NCBI RefSeq assembly: GCF_007751035.1
Contig: NZ_CP036433.1
Span: forward strand, 8,413,001-8,477,000
Length of the DNA stretch: 64,000 nt
Reading direction: 5' to 3'
Source: Lignipirellula cremea
GTDB lineage: Bacteria > Planctomycetota > Planctomycetia > Pirellulales > Pirellulaceae
How positions within the stretch are numbered: position 1 is the first letter of the stretch; every line of letters begins with the position of its first letter. The notes below the pieces were generated by a model. The model ran no database searches. It was not told the DNA's origin and worked only from the letters and a program-made list of their open reading frames with translations. Shown one piece after another: positions 16,511 through 27,000 of the stretch. Position numbers and translations under genes: made by a program.

Positions 16511-19228
16511 ATGATTTTGAAGAAGCATCTGGCGATTCTGTTCGCCGCAATCCTGCTCGCCGCCATTGCTCCTGCTTCCGTCGAGGCGGTCCAGGCAGTC
16601 CGAGGGCCGATCGTCAAACAGGGAAAGACGCTCGACGAGCAGGGCATCTGGCTGGAGAACGACCAGCTGAAACTGGCCATCACGACGAACGCCTACGCCG
16701 GCCAGGTGATGGAGCTGATCTACAAACCGACCGGCCAGAGCCTGGCGCCGGAGGCCCACACGCAAGGTTATTGCACCGACCGGATGGGCGAGGATCGCTT
16801 CTTCTGGACGGAACGCCGCTCGCAGGACTACGCCGGCAAGATCCTGTCGCAGTCGGCCGACCTGGCCGAAGCGGAAATGTCGTACCTGTGGAACTACGAT
16901 TACAACGACGTGCAGACCCAGATCGCCGTCAGCAAAACGTATCGCCTGCGTCGCGGCGCCTCGAGCTTCGAAGTCGTCTGGAAGCTGAAGAACGTCGGCG
17001 AAACGACCGCCCAGATGACGCCCTGGATCAAGCAGCTGGGCGGCCACCAGGCATCGCTCCTGCAGGGGCCGACGCTGATCCCGCGAGAAGCCGGGCCGAG
17101 CGATCCGGGCCCCGACTTCGTCAATCCGGCAGCCGATTGGGCCGTGCGTCTTTCCGGCTCCGCCGATACCGAAGCGGCCCCGATGGTCTACGGCGTGATG
17201 GACTTCCGCCGCATCCTCCAGCAGTTCCCCTGGCGCGGCAAGGAACGCTTCACCCTGGAAACAATCCTGCACCGCATTACGCTGGAGCCGGGCCAGTCGT
17301 GGGAGCACACCTACGTGCTGGGAGCGGCGCCCAGTCTGGCGAACGTTTCCTATATTGCGCCCGAACTGGCGGCGGCGGCGAGCTTACAGGGGGACGAAGC
17401 CCTCCTGCAGATCGCGGCCGCGCTCGACCTGGGCGAGTTGCGGCTCGAAGGGGAAGTCACCGACTCCGCCGGCAAGGTCGCCACGCTGCCAAACCGGCAG
17501 GTGAAGCTGACGGCCGGCAAGATCAGCACGGTCGCCTACCCGTTCAAACCGACCGGCGACGGCGTCTATACGTTCTCGCTGACGCTCTACGACGGCCAAG
17601 AGATCTATCGCCTGGGACAGGCGGTCAACTCGCAGCGTTCCAGCATCACCGTGCCGGTTGTGGTCGGGCCGGCGCCGGCGGTCGTGATGACTCCCTGGCA
17701 GTCAGAGGCCGGCGGCTGGCCGGGGCGCCAGGCTGAACAGCGTACGCCCTGGCGGACGCTGCTCAAATCGTCCCGTCTGTCGGCAGGCCAGTTTCTGATC
17801 CCCGATCGCATCTTCCCGGAAGATGTGATCGACTACGGCGACGTCCAGCCGGCCGCGTTTTCAGCCGCTCGTGATGAACAGGAGAACCTGCAGTTCGCCG
17901 TCGAAGTCTCCGATCCGGCGGACGTCATGGGGCTAGAGCTGGTCGTGCAGCCGTTCCAGAATGAACAACGCGAGAAGCTGCCCGCGCTGACGCTCCGCGA
18001 GGCCGTGTATCTCACCACAGATACGCCCAGCGGCTACAAGAATTTCCCGATCGGCGCCTGGCCCGATCCGCTGTTTGAACAGGGCTGGCTGGACCAGCTG
18101 CAGGGCGACTCGGCCTTCAGGCAGCAGAACCTGGAGACCTTTCGTCAGTCCCGGCGACGCGTGTACTGGCTGCACGTGCATGTGCCCCGAGAAGCGACGC
18201 CCGGTCTGTACCGCGGCCGGGTTGATCTGTTGTTACACGGCCAGCCGGCCGGCCAGTTGCTGGTCGAACTGAACGTCCGCCAGTTCGCTCTGCCGGCGCG
18301 ACCCAGCTTTCGCTGCTGTTCCGGGATGGTCGGTTTTGGCGCCGGGAAGTTTGAAACATCGCTCCAATCGATCGGCGTACCGCAGCAGCGGATCGATCAG
18401 CTCACCGGCCAAGGCGACCCGCAGGCCGAATCGCTGCTGGACCAGCACTGGCGACGCTCGCTGGAATACGGCTGGACGCCGACCATGTACTCGGGCGTCA
18501 AGATGTGGGAGAAGCACCAGGACGACGGCCGCGGCATCTCCGTCTTTGCGGGCCACGGCAAGGCGGACGAAACGGCCTGGCTGCAGGAACGAGGAAGGCT
18601 GGCCGATTCTTTCACGTACGCCCCCTTCGATGAGCATGCCGATGAGCTCGTCCCGCGGGTCGCCGACTGGTGCCGGGAGTTCCAGAAACAAACGCCAATG
18701 CCGATTCTCGACTGTTACTACGGCGGCAATGTGAAGCCGCTGTACGGTCTGGTGAAGGTCTGGCTGGGGCAGAGCGCCGCGCAGCCCTGGGCCCGCGAAC
18801 GGAAGGCGGCCGGCGATCGCTTCTACCACTGCAACAGCTCGCTCGTGTGGCATGTGGAGTACGCCCCGCTGACCGGCCGGGCCGTGTTCTGGCAGGACTT
18901 TGCCGACGGAGCCGATGGTCGCTACGTGTACAGCACGGCCCGCTGGACGCCGGAAGTGTTCACCAAAAACTGGACCAGCGGCAACTACATGGGCTGCGTG
19001 ATCTACCCCGGCCCGCACGGCCTGGCGACCAGCATCCGCTGGGAAACGTTGCGCGACTCGATTGAAGATTACGATTACCTGGCGCTCCTCCGCCAGGCCG
19101 ACCCCGGCACGCTGCCGGCCGAAGCCAAAGCCCTGCTGGGCGACGCCGACCTGGGCTCCCGGGTGCAAACGGCCGCCCAGCTACACGCCCTGCGCAACCA
19201 GATTGCCGCCTGGCTGGAAGCGAAGTAG
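16511..19228 (+). CDS. Large secreted DUF4091-type glycosidase-like protein
   Basis: 905 residues. Signal peptide M-I-L-K-K-H-L-A-I-L then I-A-P-A-S-V-E-A. Residues about 40-300 look like a carbohydrate-active beta-sandwich; residues about 420-590 another beta-rich segment (Y-W-L-H-V-H-V-P-R-E-A-T-P-G-L-Y-R-G is typical of the segment preceding DUF4091); the C-terminal third carries the DUF4091 signature N-Y-M-G-C-V-I-Y-P-G-P-H-G and S-I-R-W-E-T-L-R-D-S-I-E-D-Y-D-Y-L. DUF4091 proteins are glycoside-hydrolase-like TIM barrels of mostly unknown specificity. It lies 137 bp after the esterase gene, same strand. Confidence 0.8.
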   Translation: MILKKHLAILFAAILLAAIAPASVEAVQAVRGPIVKQGKTLDEQGIWLENDQLKLAITTNAYAGQVMELIYKPTGQSLAPEAHTQGYCTDRMGEDRFFWTERRSQDYAGKILSQSADLAEAEMSYLWNYDYNDVQTQIAVSKTYRLRRGASSFEVVWKLKNVGETTAQMTPWIKQLGGHQASLLQGPTLIPREAGPSDPGPDFVNPAADWAVRLSGSADTEAAPMVYGVMDFRRILQQFPWRGKERFTLETILHRITLEPGQSWEHTYVLGAAPSLANVSYIAPELAAAASLQGDEALLQIAAALDLGELRLEGEVTDSAGKVATLPNRQVKLTAGKISTVAYPFKPTGDGVYTFSLTLYDGQEIYRLGQAVNSQRSSITVPVVVGPAPAVVMTPWQSEAGGWPGRQAEQRTPWRTLLKSSRLSAGQFLIPDRIFPEDVIDYGDVQPAAFSAARDEQENLQFAVEVSDPADVMGLELVVQPFQNEQREKLPALTLREAVYLTTDTPSGYKNFPIGAWPDPLFEQGWLDQLQGDSAFRQQNLETFRQSRRRVYWLHVHVPREATPGLYRGRVDLLLHGQPAGQLLVELNVRQFALPARPSFRCCSGMVGFGAGKFETSLQSIGVPQQRIDQLTGQGDPQAESLLDQHWRRSLEYGWTPTMYSGVKMWEKHQDDGRGISVFAGHGKADETAWLQERGRLADSFTYAPFDEHADELVPRVADWCREFQKQTPMPILDCYYGGNVKPLYGLVKVWLGQSAAQPWARERKAAGDRFYHCNSSLVWHVEYAPLTGRAVFWQDFADGADGRYVYSTARWTPEVFTKNWTSGNYMGCVIYPGPHGLATSIRWETLRDSIEDYDYLALLRQADPGTLPAEAKALLGDADLGSRVQTAAQLHALRNQIAAWLEAK

Positions 19229-19360
19229 CCGCGAGAGTGGTTATACTGGGACGGAAGTCGACGGTCAGTTGTCTGCTCGGTCTCAAAACGACGAACGCCT
19301 CGTCCCTTGTCTCCCTTCTTTCGAAACACCCTCACTTCCCCCTGCTTGCGAGACTGCCTT

Positions 19361-20323
19361 ATGTGGATTCCTCAAACGCTGCGTCCTTTGCTGCTGGCGG
19401 CCGTGATCACGTCGCTGGCGATCGTCGTTCCTGCTTCGGCCCAGGAGAAAAAAGCTCCGACGGCGGTCAAGCATCGGATTGATACGCACATCCATCTGTA
19501 CGACACGACCCGACCCGGCGGCGTGCCCTGGCCGCCGGCGGACGACACGGTCCTGTATCACCCGCATCTGCCGGACGAGTACCGGAAAGAAGCCCAGGCC
19601 GCCGGCGTGACGGGCGTGGTGATTGTCGAGGCCAGCGATCGCCTGGAGGACAACCGCTGGGTGCTGGATCTGGTCGGCGACGATAAATTCTTTGTCGCGC
19701 TGGTGGGGAACATTGATCCGTATCGCAAGGACTTCGGCCAGCAGCTGAAAAAGCTCCGCCAGGACAAGCGGTTTGTGGGCGTACGCGCCCGGCTGCAGGG
19801 GAAGAAGATCGACTACGCCGATCCGCAGGTGCTGGCCAGCTTCCGCCAGCTGGCCGAGGCTGGCTTATCGCTGGATGTGCTGATGCAGGAGTCCACGCCC
19901 GAGAGCGTCCGCCAGGTGGACGAGCTGGCCCGGGCCGTCCCCAGCCTGCGGATCATTGTGAACCATGTAATCGGCTTCCCGGTAAACGGCGAACGCCCCA
20001 GCCAGGATTGGATTGAGGCCGTCCATCGGCTGGCGGAAAACAAGAACGTGTACTGCAAGGTTTCCGGGCTGTACCAGCGCTGTGTCGAGCAGCCGGCGTC
20101 GCAGGATCTGGAACTGTATCGCCCACTGTTGGATATCCTCTGGACGGAGTTCGGCAGCGAGCGATTGATCTACGGCAGCAACTGGCCCTGCACCAAAAAG
20201 TCAGGCGACTACGCCAGTTTCCTGAGCCTGGTCGACCAGTACTTCGCCGGGAAAGGACCGGAAGCGTGCGAGCGTTACTACTGGCAAAACGCGGCGGAAG
20301 CCTACCAGCTGCCGCTGAAGTAG
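19361..20323 (+). CDS. Secreted amidohydrolase_2 family (lactonase-like) protein
   Basis: 320 residues. ATG 19361 starts a signal peptide (L-L-L-A-A-V-I-T-S-L then V-P-A-S-A-Q). The metal-binding start I-D-T-H-I-H-L-Y-D, a central V-N-H-V-I-G-F-P and the terminal L-I-Y-G-S-N-W-P-C define the PF04909 TIM-barrel family that includes L-fuconolactonase and related sugar lactonases. It may hydrolyse a sugar lactone outside the cytoplasm; substrate unproven. It closes the carbohydrate set that begins with the AraC regulator. Confidence 0.82.
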   Translation: MWIPQTLRPLLLAAVITSLAIVVPASAQEKKAPTAVKHRIDTHIHLYDTTRPGGVPWPPADDTVLYHPHLPDEYRKEAQAAGVTGVVIVEASDRLEDNRWVLDLVGDDKFFVALVGNIDPYRKDFGQQLKKLRQDKRFVGVRARLQGKKIDYADPQVLASFRQLAEAGLSLDVLMQESTPESVRQVDELARAVPSLRIIVNHVIGFPVNGERPSQDWIEAVHRLAENKNVYCKVSGLYQRCVEQPASQDLELYRPLLDILWTEFGSERLIYGSNWPCTKKSGDYASFLSLVDQYFAGKGPEACERYYWQNAAEAYQLPLK

Positions 20324-20347
20324 TTAAACGCAGTGCTGGAAAAAGAG

Positions 20348-20362
20348 GGATTCACCGCGGAG
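20348..20362. repeat. Half copy of the 19-bp repeat end
   Basis: GAGGGATTCACCGCGG, matching the inverted-repeat ends of the element at 8453-8657. No partner end nearby. Confidence 0.45.
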
Positions 20363-20439
20363 CGACTGTGTTAATTGTTAATCGGCAATGGACGCGATTG
20401 TGGGCGAATGGTTACTGGGGATTGGTTGGAGTAACGTGC

Positions 20440-20814
20440 TCAGGTGGAGGAGCATTTTACAGACGCCGCGCCGGGCGAGTCGAACGACGAAAAGTCTCCG
20501 CCTAAAGGATCTCCCAGCGGATCAGCGGCAGGAGCGCTGCGGGTCTGCGGGGTCGGAGCCGACGCCGGAATCTGCATCGGGGCGCCGCACGCCGTACAGG
20601 CGACCCGCTTGCCGGCTAGATGTGGCTTGACCTGGTATTTCTGGCCGCAGGCGCATTGCACCGTGAGCGCGGCAGGTGCTGCCTGCGGACGCGCTGGCGC
20701 ACGCTGCGGAATCACGAGCGGCGCCTTGCACGCGGGGCACTGCAGCCGCTTGCCGGCCAGATCGTCCTTCGCTTCAAATTGCTGTCCGCACTGGCACTGC
20801 CCAGGAATTGCCCT
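20440..20814 (-). pseudogene. Decayed, truncated copy of the zinc-ribbon membrane protein gene at 21043-22920
   Basis: The minus-strand frame reads A-I-P-G-Q-C-Q-C-G-Q-Q-F-E-A-K-D-D-L-A-G-K-R-L, then V-Q-C-A-C-G-Q-K-Y-Q-V-K-P-H-L-A-G-K-R-V-A-C-T-A-C-G-A-P-M, matching both zinc ribbons of the intact neighbour. At the start position the paralog's ATG is AGG here, leaving only an internal GTG (20715), and the protein stops after D-F-S-S-F-D-S-P, before the membrane segment. Upstream DNA also resembles the neighbour's leader, so the duplication included the promoter region. Confidence 0.75.
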
Positions 20815-21042
20815 ATTTTCTGTCCTGAACTCTAGAAACTACGAGCGCCGATCAATGCTCCAGGCATCACGACAAACGGTGCGAAGGGGTAAGGTAACGC
20901 TTGAGAAGGCGAGGAACGGTAATCCAATTCTGGTGGACGCCGCCGGGAGATAGTCTCATTGGCCTGGCAACCGGGCGCCTTGCTATCGAGGCGCGAAAGA
21001 CGACGTTCTGTGGGGTTATCGTTGCTTATACGGCGTTCGGCC

Positions 21043-22920
21043 TTACCACGATTCTGGGAGCAATATGGCCGCTCTTTCGAACCGGCGCGAATCGGGAAAA
21101 AGAAGATTGCCCCGGCAGTAAATTTTTGTCTTCTGGCCAACCTGAAGAAAGAAATCACTTGATGGTTTCTGGTTCTCAATATCCACGAAAAAGTAGAATT
21201 TCACCTCGAGCGGCTCGAGTTGCACATGGTCGCCTTCAATTTTGGAGACGACCCCCGTCAGAATGAGAGACTCGCCGTGCCACTTTTTTGCCGTCGCGTT
21301 GAAGTCGCGTTCGAACTCGCTAGCGAGTGCTTCTGCCGTGACTTCCGGCGGCCGATCGCCTGTCACTTTGACGATATCCCATATCTCCACCCCCTTAACC
21401 TTCTGGCACACGCCGCGGAGGACCACTGTTTGCCCCAGCATGGCTGGGTTCCTGGGATCCTGCTTGCAACGAAAATACGAGATGCTTTTGAAATCCGGCT
21501 CTACTTCGAGGTTAAACGTGACCAGTCCTGTCGTCGTATAATCGGGGCTGGTGGAAACCACCAGACCAGTGGTCTCAATGACTTTCCCGTAGTGGGGACG
21601 GAGATTCTTTTCCGCATCCATGAGCAAGTATTCTTGCGGATCGATAACCAGATCGGGAGTTACCGCGCGCACATCGACAACCACTCTGGGTTCGTCGGGT
21701 CGTAGCCTGAGCGTGGGCAAGGTTCTCAATTTTTCCCAGGCGTGTTCTGCCGTCTTCCGCAAGTCGACCCGCCAGGTGTTCGCGGACGTGCGAGAAAAGA
21801 AGCAGGGCGCGACGCACTCCGCCTTGGACCAGTGTTTAAACGAAATGCGACCTTCTGCCGTTTCGCCGTTCACTTTCACATCCTGCAGGGAGCCTGCTAC
21901 AAAGCCGGGGTTTTCGAGATCCACCAGGGCCAGTGCCTCCATCGCGAAAAATAGGGACTTCGTCCCCTTCGAGTTCGCATAGGCCAGTTGTTCCTGGACA
22001 TTCTCGCTTTGGATGAGCGTTATCACGGCCGCGCTATCCGCGCCATGTTCTTCGAGCACCTGCCTCACCCGTAGCTTGCGTCGCGGTCGACCGTCCATGT
22101 TTTGGAATTCCGCCAACATTTGACCTGCAATATAGTAGGCATGCGAACCCTCATCGATCGCTTCGTAAAACTGATGGGGGTCATGGTTGTCATAAGCCTG
22201 AATAATAGAGGCATAGACGGATTCCGGCGACGAGTGATCGACCTGGGCTTTCCTGGCCAGGGGGTTAGATGCAGTCAAAGGGTTGGATGCAATCCAGGGG
22301 CTGGAGGGAATCAAGGGGTTCTCGCCGCTGGAAAAGTCGAACATCAGCCCGACGACCAGCAGCAGCCCCAGCACCACGCCGCCGAGGGCGCCGACGATGA
22401 CGATCACCAGCATTTTGCTCGACCCTTTCTTGCCGGCGGCGTTCTGCTGCGGCTGCCAGGCCCCGCCTCCGTACGCGGGTGTATACGCTGGGGTATACGC
22501 GGGCGTATACGTCGACGCCTCGGCCGATTCCATCGACGAGAAATTCCCGCCCATCGGATCGCCCGATGGGCCGCCGGCGAAGGGAGCCGGCCGGCTCCTG
22601 GCCTGTGCTGCGGGGGCGCTGCGGGGAGGGTTTTGAGGAGCACTGCGAGGTGCGTTTCGGGGAGCCGACGCCGGAATCTGCATCGGGGCGCCGCACGCCG
22701 TACAGGCGACCCGCTTGCCGGCTAGATATGGCTCGACCTGGTAATTCTGGCCGCAGGCGCATCGCACCATCAGCGCGGACGGAGCCGCCTGGGGACGCGT
22801 TTGCGGAGGCTGCGGAATCACAAGCGGCGCCCTGCAGGAGGGGCACTGCAGCCGCCTGCCGGCCAGTTCGTCTTTTGCTTCAAACTGCTGCCCGCACTGG
22901 CACTGCACAGGTATCGCCAT
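21043..22920 (-). CDS. Zinc-ribbon, single-pass membrane protein with OB-fold-like (tRNA_anti-like) domains
   Basis: 625 residues from ATG 22920. Two N-terminal four-Cys ribbons: C-Q-C-G-Q-Q-F-E...C-P-S-C and C-A-C-G-Q-N-Y-Q...C-T-A-C-G. A Pro/Ala linker with a T-P-A-Y repeat (four units, 12-nt periodic DNA near 22475-22520) follows, then a membrane helix (M-L-V-I-V-I-V-G-A-L-G-G-V-V-L-G-L-L), and an outer part of about 400 residues. Near its end are two segments with the pattern of the tRNA_anti-like OB fold (T-G-L-V-V-S...G-Q-T-V-V-L-R-G-V-C and L-T-G-V-V-S-K-I-E-G-D-H-V). Base composition is visibly lower in G+C than neighbours. Function unknown; the ribbons are probably cytoplasmic. Confidence 0.75.
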   Translation of the reverse strand: MAIPVQCQCGQQFEAKDELAGRRLQCPSCRAPLVIPQPPQTRPQAAPSALMVRCACGQNYQVEPYLAGKRVACTACGAPMQIPASAPRNAPRSAPQNPPRSAPAAQARSRPAPFAGGPSGDPMGGNFSSMESAEASTYTPAYTPAYTPAYGGGAWQPQQNAAGKKGSSKMLVIVIVGALGGVVLGLLLVVGLMFDFSSGENPLIPSSPWIASNPLTASNPLARKAQVDHSSPESVYASIIQAYDNHDPHQFYEAIDEGSHAYYIAGQMLAEFQNMDGRPRRKLRVRQVLEEHGADSAAVITLIQSENVQEQLAYANSKGTKSLFFAMEALALVDLENPGFVAGSLQDVKVNGETAEGRISFKHWSKAECVAPCFFSRTSANTWRVDLRKTAEHAWEKLRTLPTLRLRPDEPRVVVDVRAVTPDLVIDPQEYLLMDAEKNLRPHYGKVIETTGLVVSTSPDYTTTGLVTFNLEVEPDFKSISYFRCKQDPRNPAMLGQTVVLRGVCQKVKGVEIWDIVKVTGDRPPEVTAEALASEFERDFNATAKKWHGESLILTGVVSKIEGDHVQLEPLEVKFYFFVDIENQKPSSDFFLQVGQKTKIYCRGNLLFPDSRRFERAAILLPESW

Positions 22921-23128
22921 CTCATTCTGCCCCGAACTCAACGAGTAATGACTGCCGCTTTATGACTGCAGCATTACTATAATAAATTCGAGGGGCGAGG
23001 GAACGCTTGATCAGGGAAGAATCTACACCGGATTCCTGGCAAACGCCGCACGGAGAATATCGCCTGTTGCCATAGGCAAGGACGCGGGCTTTCCTGGAGC
23101 GACAGACGCCTTGCTGCGACTGGCAGGC

Positions 23129-23971
23129 TTACGGCAGATGCAAGAATGCGGCGCCGCCGATGTACAGGCTGAAGGTGATGATCGCCAGCATGATGTAGCT
23201 GATCCAGCGCTCGGCCCCGTCGCTGGTAAAGGCGACCCCCAAAAGGCCGCAGACCAGCACCATACTGCCGAAGAGAAACGCCATTTCGCGATAGTAGGCG
23301 CTCACCGCGTTGTTGTTGGCCGCGTCGGCGGCGATCGCCTTCAGGCGGCCCCATTCGCCCCGCTCCAGCTGCTCTTCTTCTTCCTGTTTCTTCTCCGTCA
23401 GTTTCTCAATATCGTCTTCGATCCGGGTGAGCACTTTGGGGTCCCGCTCGCCCGCATCGGTCTCCAGATAGATGTCGCGATCCGACCGCAACGCAGACAG
23501 CCGCACCGCATAGGTCCGTTCGAACTCGTTTTCCTCCAGGACCGGCCGGGCCTGCACCCGCGCCACATACCGCCGGCCCAGCGAATCGCATCCTTTGGCC
23601 CACAGCACCAGCAGCAAGCCGCAAAACAGCAATACCCGACCCGCCAGCCGGGGCGGGCAATGGCGAGCCAGGTCCGCCAGCAAGTTCGTGGGGCGCGTCG
23701 GCGGCGGTCCGCCGGAATCCGACAGGTTTTCCTCGGAGGAGCGCGCGGCCGGAGCCCCGGACCAGGAAGGCGGCGGCGAAGGCCGCGAACCGGGCGGATG
23801 GGCGAACAGCCCCCGCACCGTGCTGGCCGCCGACCAGTCGGGCATGCCTTCTTTCCAGACCAGATCGTCCGGCTTGAGTTTGCCGGCCGCCGCCATCGAC
23901 TTGAGATCGGCCGTGGTGACGGGGCCTTTCTCTTCATCGCCCTGCGCGTAATACCACACGTTGTCTGCCAT
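23129..23971 (-). CDS. GYF_2-domain membrane protein
   Basis: 280 residues. The first ~55 are a GYF_2 domain: V-W-Y-Y-A-Q-G-D-E-E-K-G-P-V-T, then D-D-L-V-W-K-E-G-M-P-D-W. A Pro-rich linker, a membrane helix (V-L-L-F-C-G-L-L-L-V-L-W), a charged coiled-coil segment (I-E-K-L-T-E-K-K-Q-E-E-E-E-Q-L-E) and two C-terminal helices (F-G-S-M-V-L-V-C-G-L-L and I-S-Y-I-M-L-A-I-I-T-F-S-L) follow. GYF domains bind Pro-rich peptides; many planctomycete membrane proteins carry one. Partner unknown. ATG 23971. Confidence 0.82.
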   Translation of the reverse strand: MADNVWYYAQGDEEKGPVTTADLKSMAAAGKLKPDDLVWKEGMPDWSAASTVRGLFAHPPGSRPSPPPSWSGAPAARSSEENLSDSGGPPPTRPTNLLADLARHCPPRLAGRVLLFCGLLLVLWAKGCDSLGRRYVARVQARPVLEENEFERTYAVRLSALRSDRDIYLETDAGERDPKVLTRIEDDIEKLTEKKQEEEEQLERGEWGRLKAIAADAANNNAVSAYYREMAFLFGSMVLVCGLLGVAFTSDGAERWISYIMLAIITFSLYIGGAAFLHLP

Positions 23972-24087
23972 AACAGAAGGCGCCTTGGGAGCGACGGGAA
24001 GGAAGACCGGCAGGGCATGCCATCGCCCGGCCGGCAGGCAGGGGGACGAGCGGTTCGTCCCCCTGGGAGAGGTTGCCTGGTCGCGCG

Positions 24088-27000
24088 TTACTGGGCGAAC
24101 ATGCGGTGTTGCGGGTTACCGCGCGAAAGCAGGAACGCCAGCAGGTCGAGCAGTTCTTCCTCGTTGAGCACGTTGATGCTGTCTTTCGGCATCAGCGAGA
24201 CCTTCGAGGGGATCAGCTCTTCGACGTCGTCTTTTTTCACGTCGATCACTTTACTGGCGTCTTCCGGGTCGATCAGCATGCTCACGCCGTCGTCGGTCTG
24301 GCTCAGCAGACGTCCCGTATACTGCTTGCCGTTACCGGTAATCAGCACGTGGGCCGCATACTGGTCCGAGATAATCTTGCTCGGCTCGACGATCGCTTCG
24401 CCCAGGTCTTTGATGCTGAAGCGGCCGGCGACGTTCGTCAGATCGGGGCCGGTTGCTCCGCCAAAACCGCCAAAGCGATGGCACACCACGCAGCGGGCCG
24501 CGGCGAACATTTTCTGGCCGTGCTCAAAGTTCCGGCCGGTCAGACCTTTGTCGGCGGCGGCGACCAGGTCGTCCGTCGTCCACATGCGGCCGGGGCCTTC
24601 CGCCTTGGGCAGCTCCGAAGGTTTGGGAGCGGGCAGGGCGGTGGAAGCCAGCGCGGCCCGTTCCAGCTCGGTTGCGTTCTCAAGTGCTTCCTTGCTGATG
24701 TTGTCAATGAAGCCCTGGTAGCTGGCTCCGCCGCTGCGGTTGCGGGCGTCGGCCAGCCAGGCGAAGTACGCCTTGCGCTGTTCGAGCGTCCAGCCGTACT
24801 TCAGGTTTCGCAACACAAAGGCGTAGTGCGTTTTCTGCAGGTCGGGCTGGTTGGCGTACATTTTGGCGATCGTGCCGCCGTAGCCGGCGTTGCGGGCCAG
24901 CAACTCGGTCATTTCATTTTCTTGCGGCTTGCTGGGCTGGGCGATCAGTTCCAGCGTTTTGCTGATCACGGTGGGCGACTTGAGATAGACCAGCACGCGA
25001 CTCAGCTCGCGATTGAGGTTATCGCTGTCGGCCGGGTACAACGCATCAAGCGGGGCGGCGATCGCCTCGGCCGTTTCGGCGCTCGGTTCGCCCAGACGGA
25101 TGAACGCCAGGGAGTACGCCCGCAGCAGGCCCAGCAGGGTCGCTTCGTCGAGCTTCGCCGGGTCGATCGTCTGCAGGGCGGCCAGCAGCTGCGTCTGCAC
25201 GGCGGGATCCCCCTGGCGGGAGAGCGCGACGGAGCCGTTGATCAGGCCCAGCGGCGTCTTTTCGGCCAGCACGCGGTCCTGCCACAGGGCGACCGGTTGA
25301 TGCTCCAGCGCCACGCGGGCCGCGTAGCGGATGAAGCGATCTTCGTGCGCCAGATTCGCCAGGGCCAACTCCACGGCCTGGGCCGGATCGGCAGCCGGAC
25401 GATGGAACGCTTCCAGCTGACGCCGCAGGGCGCGCAGCTCGGCGAACTCGGCGTTCTTGCCGGAGACCGGGGCGGTCGACTCGTCGCCGACGTAGGTCAC
25501 CCGGAACAGCTCCGACTGGGCTCCACGGCCGCCGATGGTGAAGTACATGGCGCCGTCGGGACCGATGGCGACATCGGTCAGCGGCAACGGAGTGCGGGCG
25601 ACGAATTCTTCTTTGGTCGCTTTGTAGCTGGCTCCGTCGGGCTCCATGTGAATGGCGTACATGGTGCCGAAGGTCCAGTCGCAAATGTACAGGGCCTTCT
25701 GATAGGCGGCCGGGAATTTGGCGCCGCGGCCAAAGGCGGCGCCGACGGGCGAGCCGGGGCCGATGTCGATCAGCGGCGGCACGCTATCGAGAAAGTACGT
25801 CGGCCATTTGCCGGTGCCGGAACGCCAGCCGAATTCGCTGCCGCTGACGGCATGCACCACACGAGTCGGACGGTACCAGGGAGAACCGACATCCCACTCC
25901 ATGTCGGCGTCATAGGCGAACAGCTCGCCGTCGTCGTTGAAGTCCATGTCGTAAGGGTTGCGATAACCGCTGCTGATGATCTCAAAGGTTTTCCCGTCGG
26001 GATCCGTTTTGGCGATCCAGCCGCCGGGAGCCAGCTTGCCGCGGGCATGACCGCGGGCGTCCCACTGGCGGGGCAGCAGCAGGTCTTCCGACCAGTTGGA
26101 GGGAACCGCGCTGGCGTCAAAATCGGCCGGCGGGTTCGTATGGTTGCCGGCGATCTGAACCAGCGACTTGCCATCGGGCGTCAACCGCAAGGCGTGCGGG
26201 CCGTGTTCGCCGCCGCCCTGCAGGTCCTTGAGTTTAACGACCTCGTCGTACTGGTCGTCGCCGTTGGTGTCGCGAGCGCGATACAGGCCGCTGCCCGGGC
26301 CGCCGTTGACGGAAATGTACAGGCTGTCAAAGGCGTAGAGCATCCCCTGAGCCGAGGTGATTTTGATATCCAGATGCTCGACTTTGGTCGGCTCTTTGCT
26401 GCCGATCGGCGGCGGCGTAATCCGGCACAGCCCTTTGCCGGCCTGGTCGCTGGCAATCAGACGACCTTTGTTGTCAAAGGCGATCGACACCCAGGAGCCG
26501 AGTTCGTTTTTCGGCACGGTAAACAATCGCTCCACCTGAAAGCCGGGCAGCACGCTGAACAGATCGCCCTGGGCGCTGGCAGCGGACTTGGAGCCGCTGA
26601 ACACGTTCCCCCAGGGACCGTCGCCCATGGCGGCGCGTTCGGTGGCGGCGACCGTATCGCTGGCTTTCCCTTTGTCGGCGGCTTGCCAGGACTTGTCACT
26701 CACCAGGTAACTGACCTTGCCGTCGGCGCCGGTCAGCACGACCTTCAGCGCAAAACCAGCGACGCCGCCTTGGTTACTGACGCTGGCGACCAGTTGGTTG
26801 TTATCCGCTTTGAGATATTTGGTGATGTCGACCTGGACGGGGTCTTCCCAGGCATTGCTGCTGGCGATTTTCTCGCCGTTGAAACGCAGCTCCATGACGT
26901 TATCGCACGTGGCGATCAGCTTCGCCGATTTGGCGCCGCCAGGAAATTCGCGGGAGAGCAGATACGATTTCGCCACATCGGCGCCCCAGATCCACTGGGG

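Noticed and set aside
20901-21266. Plus-strand open frame at 20.9-21.3 kb as a gene
   Set aside because: No domain, no ribosome site, and it overlaps the end of the zinc-ribbon gene.
22460-22520. The T-P-A-Y coding repeat as a CRISPR-like or regulatory array
   Set aside because: It is a 12-nt in-frame repeat inside a Pro-rich protein linker.
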